Below are positions 43,530 to 54,559 of a stretch of 64,000 bases of DNA, in pieces. The DNA comes from Takakia lepidozioides (taxonomy: Eukaryota; Streptophyta; Takakiopsida; Takakiales; Takakiaceae): positions 30,938,001 to 31,002,000 of the forward strand of contig CM060733.1 of the NCBI GenBank assembly GCA_030704615.1, written 5' to 3'. The notes below the pieces were generated by a model. It ran no database searches and was not told the origin of the DNA. It saw only the letters and a program-made list of their open reading frames with translations. The position numbers and the translations under genes are program-made. Positions within the stretch are counted from its first letter, which is position 1, and every line of letters begins with the position of its first letter.

Positions 43530-44085
43530 TCACCTCCTGACTTGGCTATTCCCAACCCATCCTGCCATTGGCAAGAGATTCCACAGAAACTGATAGTTGT
43601 CTGTTTGACTGTATAACTATGTATCTCTTGCTTTCTTACAGCTTGTACTGTGACACGCGTAATGCTCTTGTTGTGTTGAATCATTTCACGCCTTCAGGTT
43701 TCAGAACAAACATTACCGTCTTTCTTTATCAGACATGTGCACCAAGACAGAATCTCACCAAAAGATTGTTGGTGTTCAACAGTACCATACATGAAGATAA
43801 CTAGCACCAAAAGGGCATATGAAGCTTATTCTGCTCTCCACTGGTATTAACTTGCACTAGGACTTTCAATGGCTGTCTTCCAGTCCACCCACGGCCCGCT
43901 GTAAATGGCTTGCAACCTACAGATTTTCAAGAGAGCTGATTACCATGAAAATTTCAAAACTGGCTTTACAAACCTAATAATTCAAGCATAATCAGCATTC
44001 AAGCTAAGGAAGCTTTACAAGCATCGTGTTGCGAGTAAAGCCTTGGCGATGTCACCAGGAAATCCCTGGCTGAATGGATGACACT
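43530..44085. other. CACTA interior, no recognised feature
   Basis: No coding or repeat similarity noticed apart from short overlapping ORFs. Confidence 0.4.
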
Positions 44086-44337
44086 GAAATAATGGAGCTT
44101 GAAATCCGGCCCTCTTGGACGAATTTGGGCCCACACTCTATCCCTGCTCCTTCAGCTATCTATGCCTCTGCACAAAATCCTTCAGCTATCTATGCATACA
44201 TCCTTGCCTTCCTGCTAGCAGCTGACAGCCTAGAATTGTTCCAGCAAACACCCCCAACCCTACTTATCAACGAGCAATGAGCTAACTTACAAAATTCAAT
44301 ATGCATCTCAGGGCGTCTGATGAGAGGGCAAAACATG
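44086..44337 (-). pseudogene. OSB-type fragments in CACTA (copy I)
   Basis: From 44,140 downward the acceptor-like region and FVQEGRISS-type degraded PDF start; 44,190-44,337 is the intron-like segment (SAASRKARMYA in one frame) that lies between the two PDF exons in other copies. Confidence 0.55.
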
Positions 44338-45180
44338 CTGAAATAGGTCAAAGAAGAAGGTGCCCTCACCACACTGTCCTTGACCTTGTGTCATGACCCA
44401 TGGAGGATTTGACCTTGTGTGTGATGCTTGTGTCTGTAGTCAGGTAATGTCGGATTGGTCAATGAGAACCTGCACCACGGTGCAGCTGAGCAGGCAGACT
44501 TTGAAACACGGTCTGCTAAGACCAAGCTGACTCTCCCAAGAACCTTGTAAACATCAGGAAGAATATCAAATCATGGTACTAACAGGAGCCAACAACCCAC
44601 ATTTGCAGGATGGACAAAATTCTGCACATCGTACATTAAAAAAAAACCACACCTTGCGATTGCGGTCGCACCCTCGTGAAGGATCTTAAAAAAACTCATG
44701 CCAGCTCTGCTCCATGATTCAAATTCAGGGCCGAGTCTGATGAGAGGGAAAAATAGGCTGAAATAGGTCGAAGAAGAAGGTGCCCTCACCACATTGTCCT
44801 CGACCTTGTGTCATGACCCATGGAGGATTTGACTGAACATGAACCCAAGATGACCTCTAGTGTGTGCTGCTTGTGTCTGTAGTTAGGTAATGTCGGATTG
44901 GTCAGTGAGAACCACCACGGTGCAGCTGAGTGGGCAGAGATTGAAACACGGCCTACTAAGACCAAGCTAACTCTCCCAAGAACCTTGTAAACATCAGGAA
45001 GAATACCAAATCATGGTACTAACAGGAGAGCCAACCCACATTTGCAGGATGGACAAACTTCTTCACATCGTACATTAAGAAAAAGCCACACCTTGCGATT
45101 GCGGTTGTCCCACCATCGTGAAGGATCTTTTAGAAACTCATGCCAGCTCTGCTCCGTGCTGTAAAATCAGGGCCGAGTAG
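44338..45180 (-). repeat. Direct duplication of about 421 bp inside CACTA
   Basis: Two consecutive units starting TGAAATAGGTC at about 44,338 and 44,759, each with TGTCATGACCCATGGAGG, GTAATGTCGGATTGGTCA and ACACCTTGCGATTGCGG. A third partial unit is visible from about 45,176. Differences are scattered point changes and short indels. Confidence 0.85.
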
Positions 45181-46120
45181 GTAGAGATTGAAACACGGCC
45201 TGCTAAGACGAAGCTGACTCTCCCAAGAACGGCGGGCTCCCAGCCGAAACCTCCTCGCACACATACCCTAGCGTTTCTAGGGTTGCTTGCTCCAGATGCG
45301 AAGGTTCATCCAACTGCGGGCCTCCCATGCATGTTTGCCCTCTCTCCCGCTCGCTCGCTCTAAGTCCCAACCCTCTCTCTCTCTCCCTCCCGCTCGCTCT
45401 AAGTCTGTTCATGCTACTGTGATGGGCAACTTTTTAAGTTTTTTAACCTTTTTGTAAACCCTAAAAGCCCCTTTTTGATTTTTTTTCTTTCTTTCTTTTT
45501 CTTAAAGGAAACCACAAGCCCTTGAGGAGGGGGAAAATTCACCCGCCTTCATTTATGGGCCATAAGACCTACAAGACGATCAACGTCAAGACATACCGTC
45601 TCGAACAATCCCACACACGGGATAAGGGCAGCGGGTTTGAACCCCAAACCACAAGGGCGACACACTGTGCACTTACCAGCCGATGTGATTTTTTTTAAAT
45701 CTTTGTTTTTTTTTGGTTTTTTTAATTCATTCTAGTGGTAAGAGTCTCTGTTTTTTTAAGATATAAATACTCATATATTATATATATAACCAGAAAAGCA
45801 TGTGTCGACACGTGTAGTCATGTAGTGATTCATCCATGTGATGATCTGGCATAATGCATTAGAGTGAGAGTCATGAAGTCATATGTCTGTCTTGCAATAT
45901 GCACACGTCATTCTAGTGTAGCCATGACCGTGACTGGTAGTCATATCTGCCATGCCAATATTCGTGGTCAAACATGTTTGACCTGTGTTGCGCAGAGTCC
46001 GAAGCCATGCAGTCACATATACGCCTTCTCCAGACCTGCATTATGACTTCAAAAGCATTTTACGACTGCAAATGGCATTTCTGCCACAAATCTGTCATGA
46101 CTTTGCACCCATGGGAGTCA
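45181..46120. other. CACTA interior, right part
   Basis: Contains a GCTCGCTC/CTCTCT-rich stretch (45,345-45,410), T-rich runs (45,440-45,760) and, from 45,790, subterminal repeats (AGTCATGTAGTGA, GAGTCATGAAGTCATA, TAGTCATATCTGCC). No supported gene. Confidence 0.55.
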
Positions 46121-46144
46121 TAAAAGCCGCAATCTGTTGTAGTG
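46121..46144 (-). repeat. CACTA right terminal inverted repeat
   Basis: Inverted copy of the left end; outermost bases GTTGTAGTG followed by the CTT duplication. Confidence 0.92.
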
Positions 46145-46147
46145 CTT

Positions 46148-47646
46148 TGGCAATGTTGTATTTTGCGAGCTTCAACAAACGCTCGCGTTCTTCCAGTACC
46201 GCCGCTACTGCCGGTTCCTCAACGTCCTGGGCGGCCCAACTTGTCGGCACCAGAGGTGCTTTTCCATAGACCAATACGAAAGGGGAAACTCCCGTTGCGG
46301 AATGTTTTGTGTTATTATAACAGAACTCTGCCGCGTCTAAGTGTTCCACCGAGTCTGTTTGGTCTGCCGACACGTAATTCCGCAAGATCTGCTTCACTAC
46401 GGAATTCACTCTTTCTGTTTGGCCGTCGGTCGTAGGTCGGAAGGCGGTGCTCATCTTCAGCCTCGTCCCCATCTTCTTCCAAAGTGTCCTCCAAAATTTA
46501 CTCGTAAACTTTGGATCGCGGTCCGAGACAATATCCTTCGGGACTCCATGATGCTTTAAGACGTGGGCGAAGTAAAGTCGCCCTGTCTCCTGCGCCGTTG
46601 CCGTCTCTTTGGTGGGGATGAAATGGCCCATTTTACTGAACCTATCCACCACCACCATGATTGCATCGAATCCTTTTGACAGCGGCATAGCAGTCATGAA
46701 ATCCATGGAGACGCTTTCCCAAGTCCCCTCTGGAATCGGCAAGGGTTGTAACAGCCCCGCTTGCTTTTTGTACTCGCTCCGGTTTTGTTGGCATGTGGTG
46801 CATGTCTTGACATACTCCTCTGCCTCCTCCCTCAGTTTGGGCCAGAAATACTCTTTCTTCAAGAGTGCCGCAGTGCGCTTGGCTCCGCCGTGGCCCGCAA
46901 GCGGGCTATCATGGCATTCTCTCAAGAGGCTATCTCTGATCCCTCCCTTCGGCATGTAGAGACGCTTTTGCTTATACCGGAGCAGTCCATTTTGCAAGTG
47001 GAACTGCGATTTAACCCCCATCCTCAAGTCCTGCATCACGGACTTCACCAGCTCATCCTTCCGGCAAGCCTTCCGGATCTTCCTTTGGAGCGTCGTCTCG
47101 CCCTTGTACACCAACAAGAGCTGCTGCTTTCTACTTAGAGCATCGGCCACCACGTTGTCTCGTCCCGGTTTGTACTGGATATCCACGTCAAACACCGCCA
47201 AAGTATCTTGCCACCTAAGTTGTTTTGGGGACAACTTGGGCTGCGTGGCAAAATACTTCACCGTGACATTGTCCGTGAACACCTTCACCGGGTTGGAACC
47301 AACATAGTGGCGCCAAAGCTCAAGACAGTGCACCACCGCCTTCATCTCTTTCTCGTGCGTCGGCCACTGTCGCTCCACTTCATTCAGTTTCTTACTTTCG
47401 TAAGCTAGTGGACGTCCATCTTGCATCAGTACACCCCCAATCGCGAAGTCCGACGCATCTGTATGTATCTCGAACGGACGATCGAACTCCGGGATTTTCA
47501 AGACTGGAGCTTCCGCCATCCGCTGCTTCAATTCAGCAAAAGCTTGGCCACAAAAGGTGTTCCATGCCCAGACTTTAGATTTACACAGGAGGTCTGACAA
47601 CGGCCCCGCGATTTTGGCGAAATTTCTCACATACTTCCGGTAATAG
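46148..47646 (-). pseudogene. Gypsy 2 RNase H and integrase
   Basis: From 47,646 downward: FAKIAGPLSDLL, RNase H (FEIHTDASDFAIGGVLMQDG, VFTDNVTVKYF, ALSRKQQ), integrase zinc finger (HDSPLAGHGGAKRT..CTTCQQNRSEYK) and core (SMDFMTAMPLSKGFD, VSDRDPKFTSKFW, TDGQTERVN). It stops at the CACTA junction. A TGA near 47,656 separates it from the RT part. Confidence 0.92.
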
Positions 47647-47654
47647 GAGGCGAG

Positions 47655-48285
47655 TCATAGGAAGGATCGCACTCCCGGGACCAAAGTCGGAGGCTCCCAA
47701 TCCAAGATCGCCCTCACCTTTCTGTCATCCATTTTGATCCCATTCTGTGTAATCACATGCCCGAGGAACTCGACTTTTGTGACCCCGAATTCGCACTTTG
47801 AAGCTTTGGCATACAACTTTCCTTCCCGCAATTTCTGGAACACCCTTTTCAGGTGCTCCAGGTGCTCTTCCTTTGTTTTCAAGTACACCAAGATGTCGTC
47901 GATGTACACGATCACAAAGTCATCCAACCACTCCTGGAAAAGGCTGTTCATCAGCGTGCTAAATGTTGCTGGTGCATTGGTGAGCCCAAAAGGCATCACC
48001 AAGAACTCATATGAACCATACCTTGTCCTGCACGCGGTCTTTTTCCTCATCTCCTTCCGCCACCCGAATTTGATGATAGCCGGAGCGCAAGTCGATCCGG
48101 CTGAAATACTTCGCTCCTGCCAACCGATCGAAGAGGTCGTCGATCCTTGACAAAGGGTACCGGTTTTTGATAGTCACCTTATTCAGAGCCCTGTAATCCA
48201 CACACATCCGCAGCATCCCATCCTTCTTGTCTGCAAATAGCCCCAGGGCTCCGTAAGGTGACTTACTCGGCCGGATGTACCCTTT
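47655..48285 (-). pseudogene. Gypsy 2 reverse transcriptase
   Basis: [13 protein letters not shown] start after a TAA at about 48,286, [35 protein letters not shown], then a one-base frameshift near 48,040, [18 protein letters not shown] and the catalytic YIDD (about 47,900-47,911), to the TGA near 47,656. Confidence 0.92.
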
Positions 48286-49179
48286 TTACATTAGATCCTT
48301 GAGCTGAGTCTTCAGCTCGACCAACTCCCTGTGGCTCAACCGGTAAGGCGCCTTGGCAGGCGGTTCCGATCCCGGTATCACCTCAATCTTGTGGTCAACT
48401 CCTCTTCGCGGTGGCAAGCCGCTTGGCAAATCCTCCGGCATCACATCATGGTATTTCTCCAAAATCCCCTTGATCCAATCGGGGCTCGGCTCTCTATCGC
48501 CTTCTCCCTTCACTTCTCTAATGTTGAGCAAAAACTGGGGCTCGTGTGCCTCCTCCACGGCCCACTCCCTTGCTGACAGAAGGTTTATTCGCCCTCCCAC
48601 GAGTTTGGGCGTTTCCGAAACTTGTAAGACCTCGCCACCATTCCAACATGGCAACGTGACTACCCTCTTGCGGCCATCTATGACCGCTCCGGATCTGCTC
48701 AAAAATGTCATCCCCAAAATGAGATCCACTCCATCGATCTCGCAGACGGTAAAGTTCTCACGTTCCTCCCAACTCCCCAGTTGAAGATCGAACGCCAACC
48801 TCGTCGCCAATTGCGGTTCTCCTTTGGCAGAACGCACCTCAATAGAGGCCCCTACGTCAGTTGTCGGGAGTCCCAGCTTTTGTGCCGTTGCCGGTGTCAT
48901 GAAGGAGTGCGACGCTCCTGTGTCCACCAACAGTGACACGTTAGTTCCGGATATTATCCCATCCACGAACAATAAGTGACTCCCTTTATGCAACGCACCA
49001 GTTTCCTGATACAACTCACAAGAATATTTGCCTATCTTGCAAGTCCTGGCGACCACCGCTTCCACCAGGCGACTGATGGTATCTTCCGACAGCTCCGTGG
49101 TTGCCCGAGTCATGTTCAATTGTCGGGGCTTCGTGCACTTCTTGGCCATGTGCCCGGGCTCCCCACAATTGAAACACAC
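48286..49179 (-). pseudogene. Gypsy 2 zinc knuckle and aspartic protease
   Basis: CFNCGEPGHMAKKC (CCHC knuckle, about 49,140-49,176), protease active site LLVDTGASHSFM (about 48,895-48,930), GMTFLSRSGAVID, then the linker to RT. In frame with gag except for the TGA at 49,180. Confidence 0.92.
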
Positions 49180-50196
49180 TCATTCAAAGGTCGCCTTATG
49201 TCCGCCATAAGCCGCTCCACCGGCTTTTCCTTTCGAAGCACCGGGTGCTGCCTTGACGTGTGAAGGCCCTCCCTTCGATTTCCACGTGCCATTGTCGCCG
49301 CGTGGCCTATCCCACTTCTTTTCCGGTCGGAAGGAGTCACCTTCCCGCCGGGTCTTCTTGTGGTTCAGCTCCGTACGGCCTTGTCTTTCACCCCTAGGGA
49401 CATCTGAGAAACATTCAGCCCTCTCAATTGCCTCGTTCAAAGTCTTAGGTGGCTTCTCCTCCAACTTCCGCCTGGCCCATGGTGCCAGTCCCGCCACAAA
49501 GTTAAAGACCATTTCCGGTTTTGCCATGTCCGCGACTTCGAGCAAAAGCACATTGAAGGCCTGGACATATCCCCGAATGTCGTCTGTTTGCTTCAAATTC
49601 CTCATCTTGTCCCGGGCAAGCCCGGACGCATTGAGGGGCACAAACTGTCTCTTCATTAATTCCTTGAACCCACTACAGTTCAAGGTTTCCGGACTTGGAC
49701 CTCGGTCGTGAAGGCGTTTCTGCCACCATTGTTGAGCATAGCCCCTCAAATAGGTGGGAGCCACTTCCACCCGATCCTCGTCACTCAACTTGGCCGCCCG
49801 GAAGTACTGCTCTAGCTCCAAGAGCCAGGTGTTGAGTGCCTTCCGATTTCGGACGCCCTCGAAGGTGCCGGGTTCCTTAGGCTTCACCTTAAACTTTGCC
49901 TTAGCGGAAGTGGCATTAGTCGCCTTCAACACGTCTTTCAACGTCCCGCCAAACTGCGCCAACAACCCTTCCCAAAAAGCTGCCGGCATGGGAGGCATTT
50001 GTTGGTCTGTCGGAGCTCTCAGGGATTCCTTGGGCTCTGACTCCTCGGATTCCTCCCGCTCTTGAGCGGCCTCGTTTTCAGAAACCTGCGTCGCTTCCTC
50101 AAACGGCCGCTTCGGTGACACGTCGCCCCCATCGGGCTCACAAGGATCATCATCTTTTGGGCCGTTTCGCTTTCGCTTTGGCTTGCCCGACCCCAT
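49180..50196 (-). pseudogene. Gypsy 2 gag
   Basis: Start ATG chosen at 50,196 (MGSGKPKRKRN), just after the primer site; a lysine-rich N-terminus, an acidic stretch, then the capsid-type region (LNTWLLELEQYFRAAKLSDE, QWWQKRL, YVQAFNVLLLEVADM). It ends at TGA directly before the CCHC knuckle, which suggests a recent nonsense change or, less likely, a read-through site. Confidence 0.88.
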
Positions 50197-50236
50197 GATG
50201 AGGCCAATCCCAAGGACGATCGCGTACTGAACTCTA

Positions 50237-50249
50237 AGCTCTGATACCA
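50237..50249 (-). promoter_or_regulatory. tRNA-iMet primer binding site of gypsy 2
   Basis: TGGTATCAGAGCT on the - strand, two bases after the LTR end GCGCGACA. Same site as in copia 2. Confidence 0.88.
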
Positions 50250-50251
50250 AG

Positions 50252-50649
50252 TGTCGCGCACCTCACTTCGGTAAGCTCCCCTTCAAGTCATAGTTACTCG
50301 CTTTGATGTGCGCGCTTGACTCCCAACCTGGCCGCCGGGCCAACTTGGAGCTTCGGCTGCTCACCGGGACATAACCGTCCCCCTTCGCTCTCCCACTAAA
50401 CCCTCCACCTATTTGGGCCTAGTGGAATTCCCTTTGGTAGATGGCAGTCCGGAACAGCTCCCCACTCTTTGGTCGCTTTCCGGCTCGCTCGCTTACTCAC
50501 TAGTTTTTGGTCACCAACGGGCTTGCACCATTCTCGGGGTCACTACTCCCCTTTTATATACTTCTGTAGCTGTCCGCGGGGGTTTCACAACCAGCCATGC
50601 CATTTTATGGCGAACCACCACGAAAACCCTCGACTCCCGGTGATGAGTC
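50252..50649 (-). repeat. 5' LTR of gypsy 2, cut by the gap
   Basis: On the - strand ends ..GGTGCGCGACA. A TATA box lies inside. The upstream end is lost in the run of N. Confidence 0.75.
50550..50561 (-). promoter_or_regulatory. LTR TATA box of gypsy 2
   Basis: TATATAAAAGGG on the - strand, about 300 bases before the LTR end, placed as a retrotransposon promoter would be. Confidence 0.55.
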
Positions 50650-51149
50650 NNNNNNNNNNNNNNNNNNNNNNNNNNNNNNNNNNNNNNNNNNNNNNNNNNN
50701 NNNNNNNNNNNNNNNNNNNNNNNNNNNNNNNNNNNNNNNNNNNNNNNNNNNNNNNNNNNNNNNNNNNNNNNNNNNNNNNNNNNNNNNNNNNNNNNNNNNN
50801 NNNNNNNNNNNNNNNNNNNNNNNNNNNNNNNNNNNNNNNNNNNNNNNNNNNNNNNNNNNNNNNNNNNNNNNNNNNNNNNNNNNNNNNNNNNNNNNNNNNN
50901 NNNNNNNNNNNNNNNNNNNNNNNNNNNNNNNNNNNNNNNNNNNNNNNNNNNNNNNNNNNNNNNNNNNNNNNNNNNNNNNNNNNNNNNNNNNNNNNNNNNN
51001 NNNNNNNNNNNNNNNNNNNNNNNNNNNNNNNNNNNNNNNNNNNNNNNNNNNNNNNNNNNNNNNNNNNNNNNNNNNNNNNNNNNNNNNNNNNNNNNNNNNN
51101 NNNNNNNNNNNNNNNNNNNNNNNNNNNNNNNNNNNNNNNNNNNNNNNNN
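50650..51149. other. Assembly gap, 500 N
   Basis: Exactly 500 unknown bases, bordered on the right by a short-unit satellite, so the true length is probably not 500. Confidence 0.99.
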
Positions 51150-52695
51150 TCACAGCCCAAAGGCCATGGGCACGGCCTGTCACAGCCCGTCACAGCCCCA
51201 AAGGCCTCAGGCACGGCCTGTCACAGCCCCTCACAGCCCGTCACAGCCTCAAAGGCCTCAGGCACGGCCTGTCACAGCCCCTCACAGCCCCTCACAGCCT
51301 CAAAGGCCTCAGGCACGGCCTGTCACAGCCCCTCACAGCCCGTCACAGCCCCAAAGGCCATGGGCACGGCCTGTCACAGCCCCTCATAGCCCGTCACAGC
51401 CCCAAAGGCCATGGGCACGGCATGTCACAGCCCCTCACAGCCCGTCACAGCCTCAAAGGGCTCAGGCACAGCCTGTCACAGCCCGTCACAGCCCCAAAGG
51501 CCATGGGCACAGCCTGTCACAGCTCGCCACAGCCTGTCACAGCCCGTCACAGCCCCACAGGCCTCAGGGCACAGCCTCTCACAGCCCCGCACAGCCCGTC
51601 ACAGCCCCAAAGGCCACTGGGCACAGCCTGTCACAGCCTGACACAGCCCGTCACAGCCCCACAGGGCACTGGGCACAGCCTGTCACAGCCCGTCACAGCC
51701 CCACAGGGCACAGGGCACAGGGCACAGCCTGTCACAGCCCGTCACAGCCCCAAAGGCCTCAGGCACGGCCTGTCACAGCCCCTCACAGCCCGTCACAGCC
51801 CCAAAGGCCATGGGCACGGCCTGTCACAGCCCCTCACAGCCCGTCACAGCCTCAAAGGCCTCAGGCACGGCCTGTCACAGCTTGCCACAGCCTGTCACAG
51901 CCCGTCACAGCCCCACAGGCCTCAGGCACAGCCTGTCACAGCCCGCACAGCCCGTCACAGCCCCAAAGGCCACTGGGCACAGCCTGTCACAGCCTGACAC
52001 AGCCCGTCACAGCCCACAGGGCACTGGGCACAGCCTGTCACAGCCTGACACAGCCCGTCACAGCCCGTCACAGCCCCAAAGGCCTCAGGCACGGCCTGTC
52101 ACAGCCCCTCACAGCCCGTCACAGCCCAAAGGCCATGGGCACGGCCTGTCACAGCCCCTCACAGCCCGTCACAGCCTCAAAGGCCTCAGGCACGGCCTGT
52201 CACAGCTCGCCACAGCCTGTCACAGCCCGTCACAGCCCCACAGGCCTCAGGGCACAGCCTGTCACAGCCCCGCACAGCCCGTCACAGCCCCAAAGGCCAC
52301 TGGGCACAGCCTGTCACAGCCTGACACAGCCCGTCACAGCCCCACAGGGCACTGGGCACAGCCTGTCACAGCCTGACACAGCCCGTCACAGCCCCACAGG
52401 GCACAGGGCACAGCCTGTCACAGCCCATCACAGCCCGTCACAGCCCCAAAGGCCTCAGGCACGGCCTGTCACAGCCCATCACAGCCCATCACAGCCTGTC
52501 ACAGCTTGCCACAGCCCATCACAGCCCATCACAGCCCCACAGGCCACTGGGCACAGCCCGTCACAGCTCGCCACAGCCTGACACAGCCCGTCACAGCCCC
52601 ACAGGGCACAGGGCACAGCCTATCACAGCTCGCCACAGCCTGTCACAGCCCCTCATAGCCCGTCACAGCTTGCCACAGCCTGTCACAGCCCCACA
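51150..52695 (+). repeat. Satellite of 10-base words (GTCACAGCCC) with higher-order units
   Basis: Built from TCACAGCCCG / TCACAGCCCC words with spacers of the type CAAAGGCCTCAGGCACGGCC or CACAGGGCACTGGGCACAGC. Higher-order units of roughly 50-80 bp repeat in patterns (for example 51,730-51,880 resembles 52,060-52,210). Few stops arise, so several frames stay open for hundreds of codons (Ser/Pro/Gln/His-rich); these are products of the repeat, not genes. Confidence 0.95.
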
Positions 52696-54559
52696 CATGG
52701 CCGCTCTGGCAGTTTAGCCATTTCTCCAAGGGGTTTAGCCACGCCAAGCTAGGGTTTGTGTCTCTTGGACTCTAGGCTTCTTTCCACCGAGCTATGGTGG
52801 CTGTGAGGAAATCAGCAAGGTATCCTTGCTCTTTCGGCTCCCACACACCACCATAGTAGCCCTAAGCCATGAGGTGGTTGCCACAAACCAAGCCTTCTTT
52901 CTCACTTAGCCTCCCCAAACACGCCACTAAACTCAATGGCAAACAACCAAGCCCTGCTGGTTCCCAGCCCTTGTGAGCACTCATTCAAGCACTCTCATTG
53001 GCCATAACATCTGTCTTAGAGCCTATTCCAGCCCTCTACACCTGTTGCTTCAAGAGTTGCGCTCCCTTCAAGCTTGAAGTTGAAACCCCAACTCACATAG
53101 GCCCTACAAGTGCTTTTCTTTCACTCCAAGTGGAAACCAGCCCTAGACCTTCCGTTCTAGCTCTCTAAGGCTTGAAAACAAGAGCCTCAATGGGCTGAAG
53201 GCATGCTCCACACATGCCCCACTCTCACCATAAGAGAATCAGCTCCTTTGCTTCATTTCTTGCACCCACAAACCTGAAAATACAAGCTTCAGCAGGCTGA
53301 AAGTATGCTCTACATGCCCTACAGGGAAACCAGCCCCTTCCTTCTTTCCTTGCACTCCCACACCTAAAAGTGCAAGCCTTCACCAGGCTGATAGCATGCT
53401 CCACACATACATTGCCCTCACATAAGGGAAGTCAGCCCTTCCCTCTTCCTTGCTTGCCCTCCAAGCTTGAAGATGGAAGCTTCAATGAGCTGAATACATG
53501 CTCCACACATGCAACCTCTTCACACAAGAGATATCAGCCCCCTATCTTGGCTCCTTGGCTCCTTGATGCTCTCTAAGACAAGACTAAGCACTCCACAGCC
53601 TTTGCCAAGCTCTTGAAACCCTAAGGCTTACATTTCCAGCCACAAGACACTTCTCTTGTGGTGCAAGAGCTCTTCTTCCAAGCTCTGAAACCCCAGGTGC
53701 ACATTCCATGGCCTTGCCGCACCTCTTAGCTCCTGTTCCAGCCCTGCTCTTGCCATGACAAGAGCCCTCTCAATGCTGAAGCTCGAGATTGAAACCCAAT
53801 CTCACCATACTCCACAAAGTGCATTGATTTGCCCCAAGCCAAATCAGCCCTTTCGCTTGGTCTTGCAATCCTTCACACAATGAAAGCTCGCATTCCCAGG
53901 TCCAGTTCTCAGCTTTGCCACCAAAGCCACTATAACCTGCTCTTGACTGGTCCTCTTCCCAATCGTGCTTGCTCATGCATGTACACAATCTGAAACCATC
54001 AAGGTGCTCTGGAATTACCTGCAGCATGGTGCTTTCATCTCTGAAGCTGAAGATCGAATGCCAAGGTCTACCACCTCGTAACCCACATCGCCTCCGCTTC
54101 TAACAACCAAGAGCTCCATGGTGCTCCTTGCATAACAACTTGGTTTCTCTCAATCTCAAGCAAAAACCACAAGTGCTACAACTAACTCGTATCTAGCACT
54201 CATAGATACGAGCTCATCTTTCTCGAGTGATAAAGAAGAAGAATACAAGCACAAGCTCATGCGAGCTCACAAAGCTGAAGCATAAACTCATGCATATATA
54301 ACCTCATCACTCAAATACAAGTCAAGCCAAGTGCACCCCACGCCATGGGGAATCCACACTACGGCGCCATAGCTAGGCGCGGTGAGGCTCAACTCGAGAA
54401 AGATGAGCCTCCCGCGCTTGCCGTGAAGATAACCACTACAGGGCCTAAATCTACCTTGACCCCTGGATTGACACTTGGGCCAATCCCAAATGTCAATATG
54501 TAAAAGCTAGCTATTTCCTAGCTAGTTTCACACTAGTGGTAAAATAACTTGACAATCGA
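52696..54559. other. Sequence right of satellite, with four degenerate 90-102 bp repeats
   Basis: No gene seen. 53,171-53,557 holds four tandem, divergent units built on CTGAAAxTxCAAGC, GGCTGAAxGCATGCTC and CACACATGC..CAGCCC. 54,300-54,520 has inverted GAGCTC-like and ACTCGAG words. It may be LTR or untranslated sequence of an unknown element. Confidence 0.45.

Larger units (their letters stand above)
41124..46144. mobile_element. CACTA transposon carrying OSB/PPR fragments
   Basis: Starts CACTACAACAAATTGCGGCT and ends with its inverted counterpart (AGCCGCAATCTGTTGTAGTG), flanked by the 3-bp duplication CTT at 41,121-41,123 and 46,145-46,147. The gypsy frame on both sides is continuous if one CTT copy and the element are taken out. 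Subterminal words of the type ATGACTGC / GTCATA recur in the first 500 bases and the last 350, as expected for transposase binding sites. No transposase (TNPA/TNPD) frame is visible, so it is probably non-autonomous. Inside lie fragments of OSB-PDF and PPR genes on the - strand and a tandem duplication at 44.34-45.18 kb. Confidence 0.92.
40381..50649 (-). mobile_element. Ty3/gypsy chromovirus, element 2, with CACTA insertion
   Basis: Order on the - strand: LTR (50,649-50,252, cut by the gap), tRNA-iMet primer site, gag, zinc knuckle, protease, RT, RNase H, integrase, CACTA insertion (46,144-41,124), integrase C-terminus and chromodomain (to 40,615), partial LTR. Defects seen: in-frame TGA between gag and the zinc knuckle (49,180), TAA at about 48,286, a frameshift near 48,040, TGA near 47,656, and the CACTA insertion. 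Except for these the frame is largely continuous, so the element is younger than the LINE copies in this window. Confidence 0.92.

Noticed and set aside
45600-45760. tRNA or tRNA-SINE: GGTTTGAACCCC and AGTGGTAAGAG
   Set aside because: The A-box-like word lies downstream of the B-box-like word on the same strand and no cloverleaf forms.
50469-51997. ORFs that span the N run
   Set aside because: They consist partly of unknown bases and partly of satellite; no real coding support.
51166-52581. Long Ser/Pro/Gln/His-rich ORFs of up to 471 codons
   Set aside because: They are the satellite read in frames without stops; no start context and no non-repeat domain.
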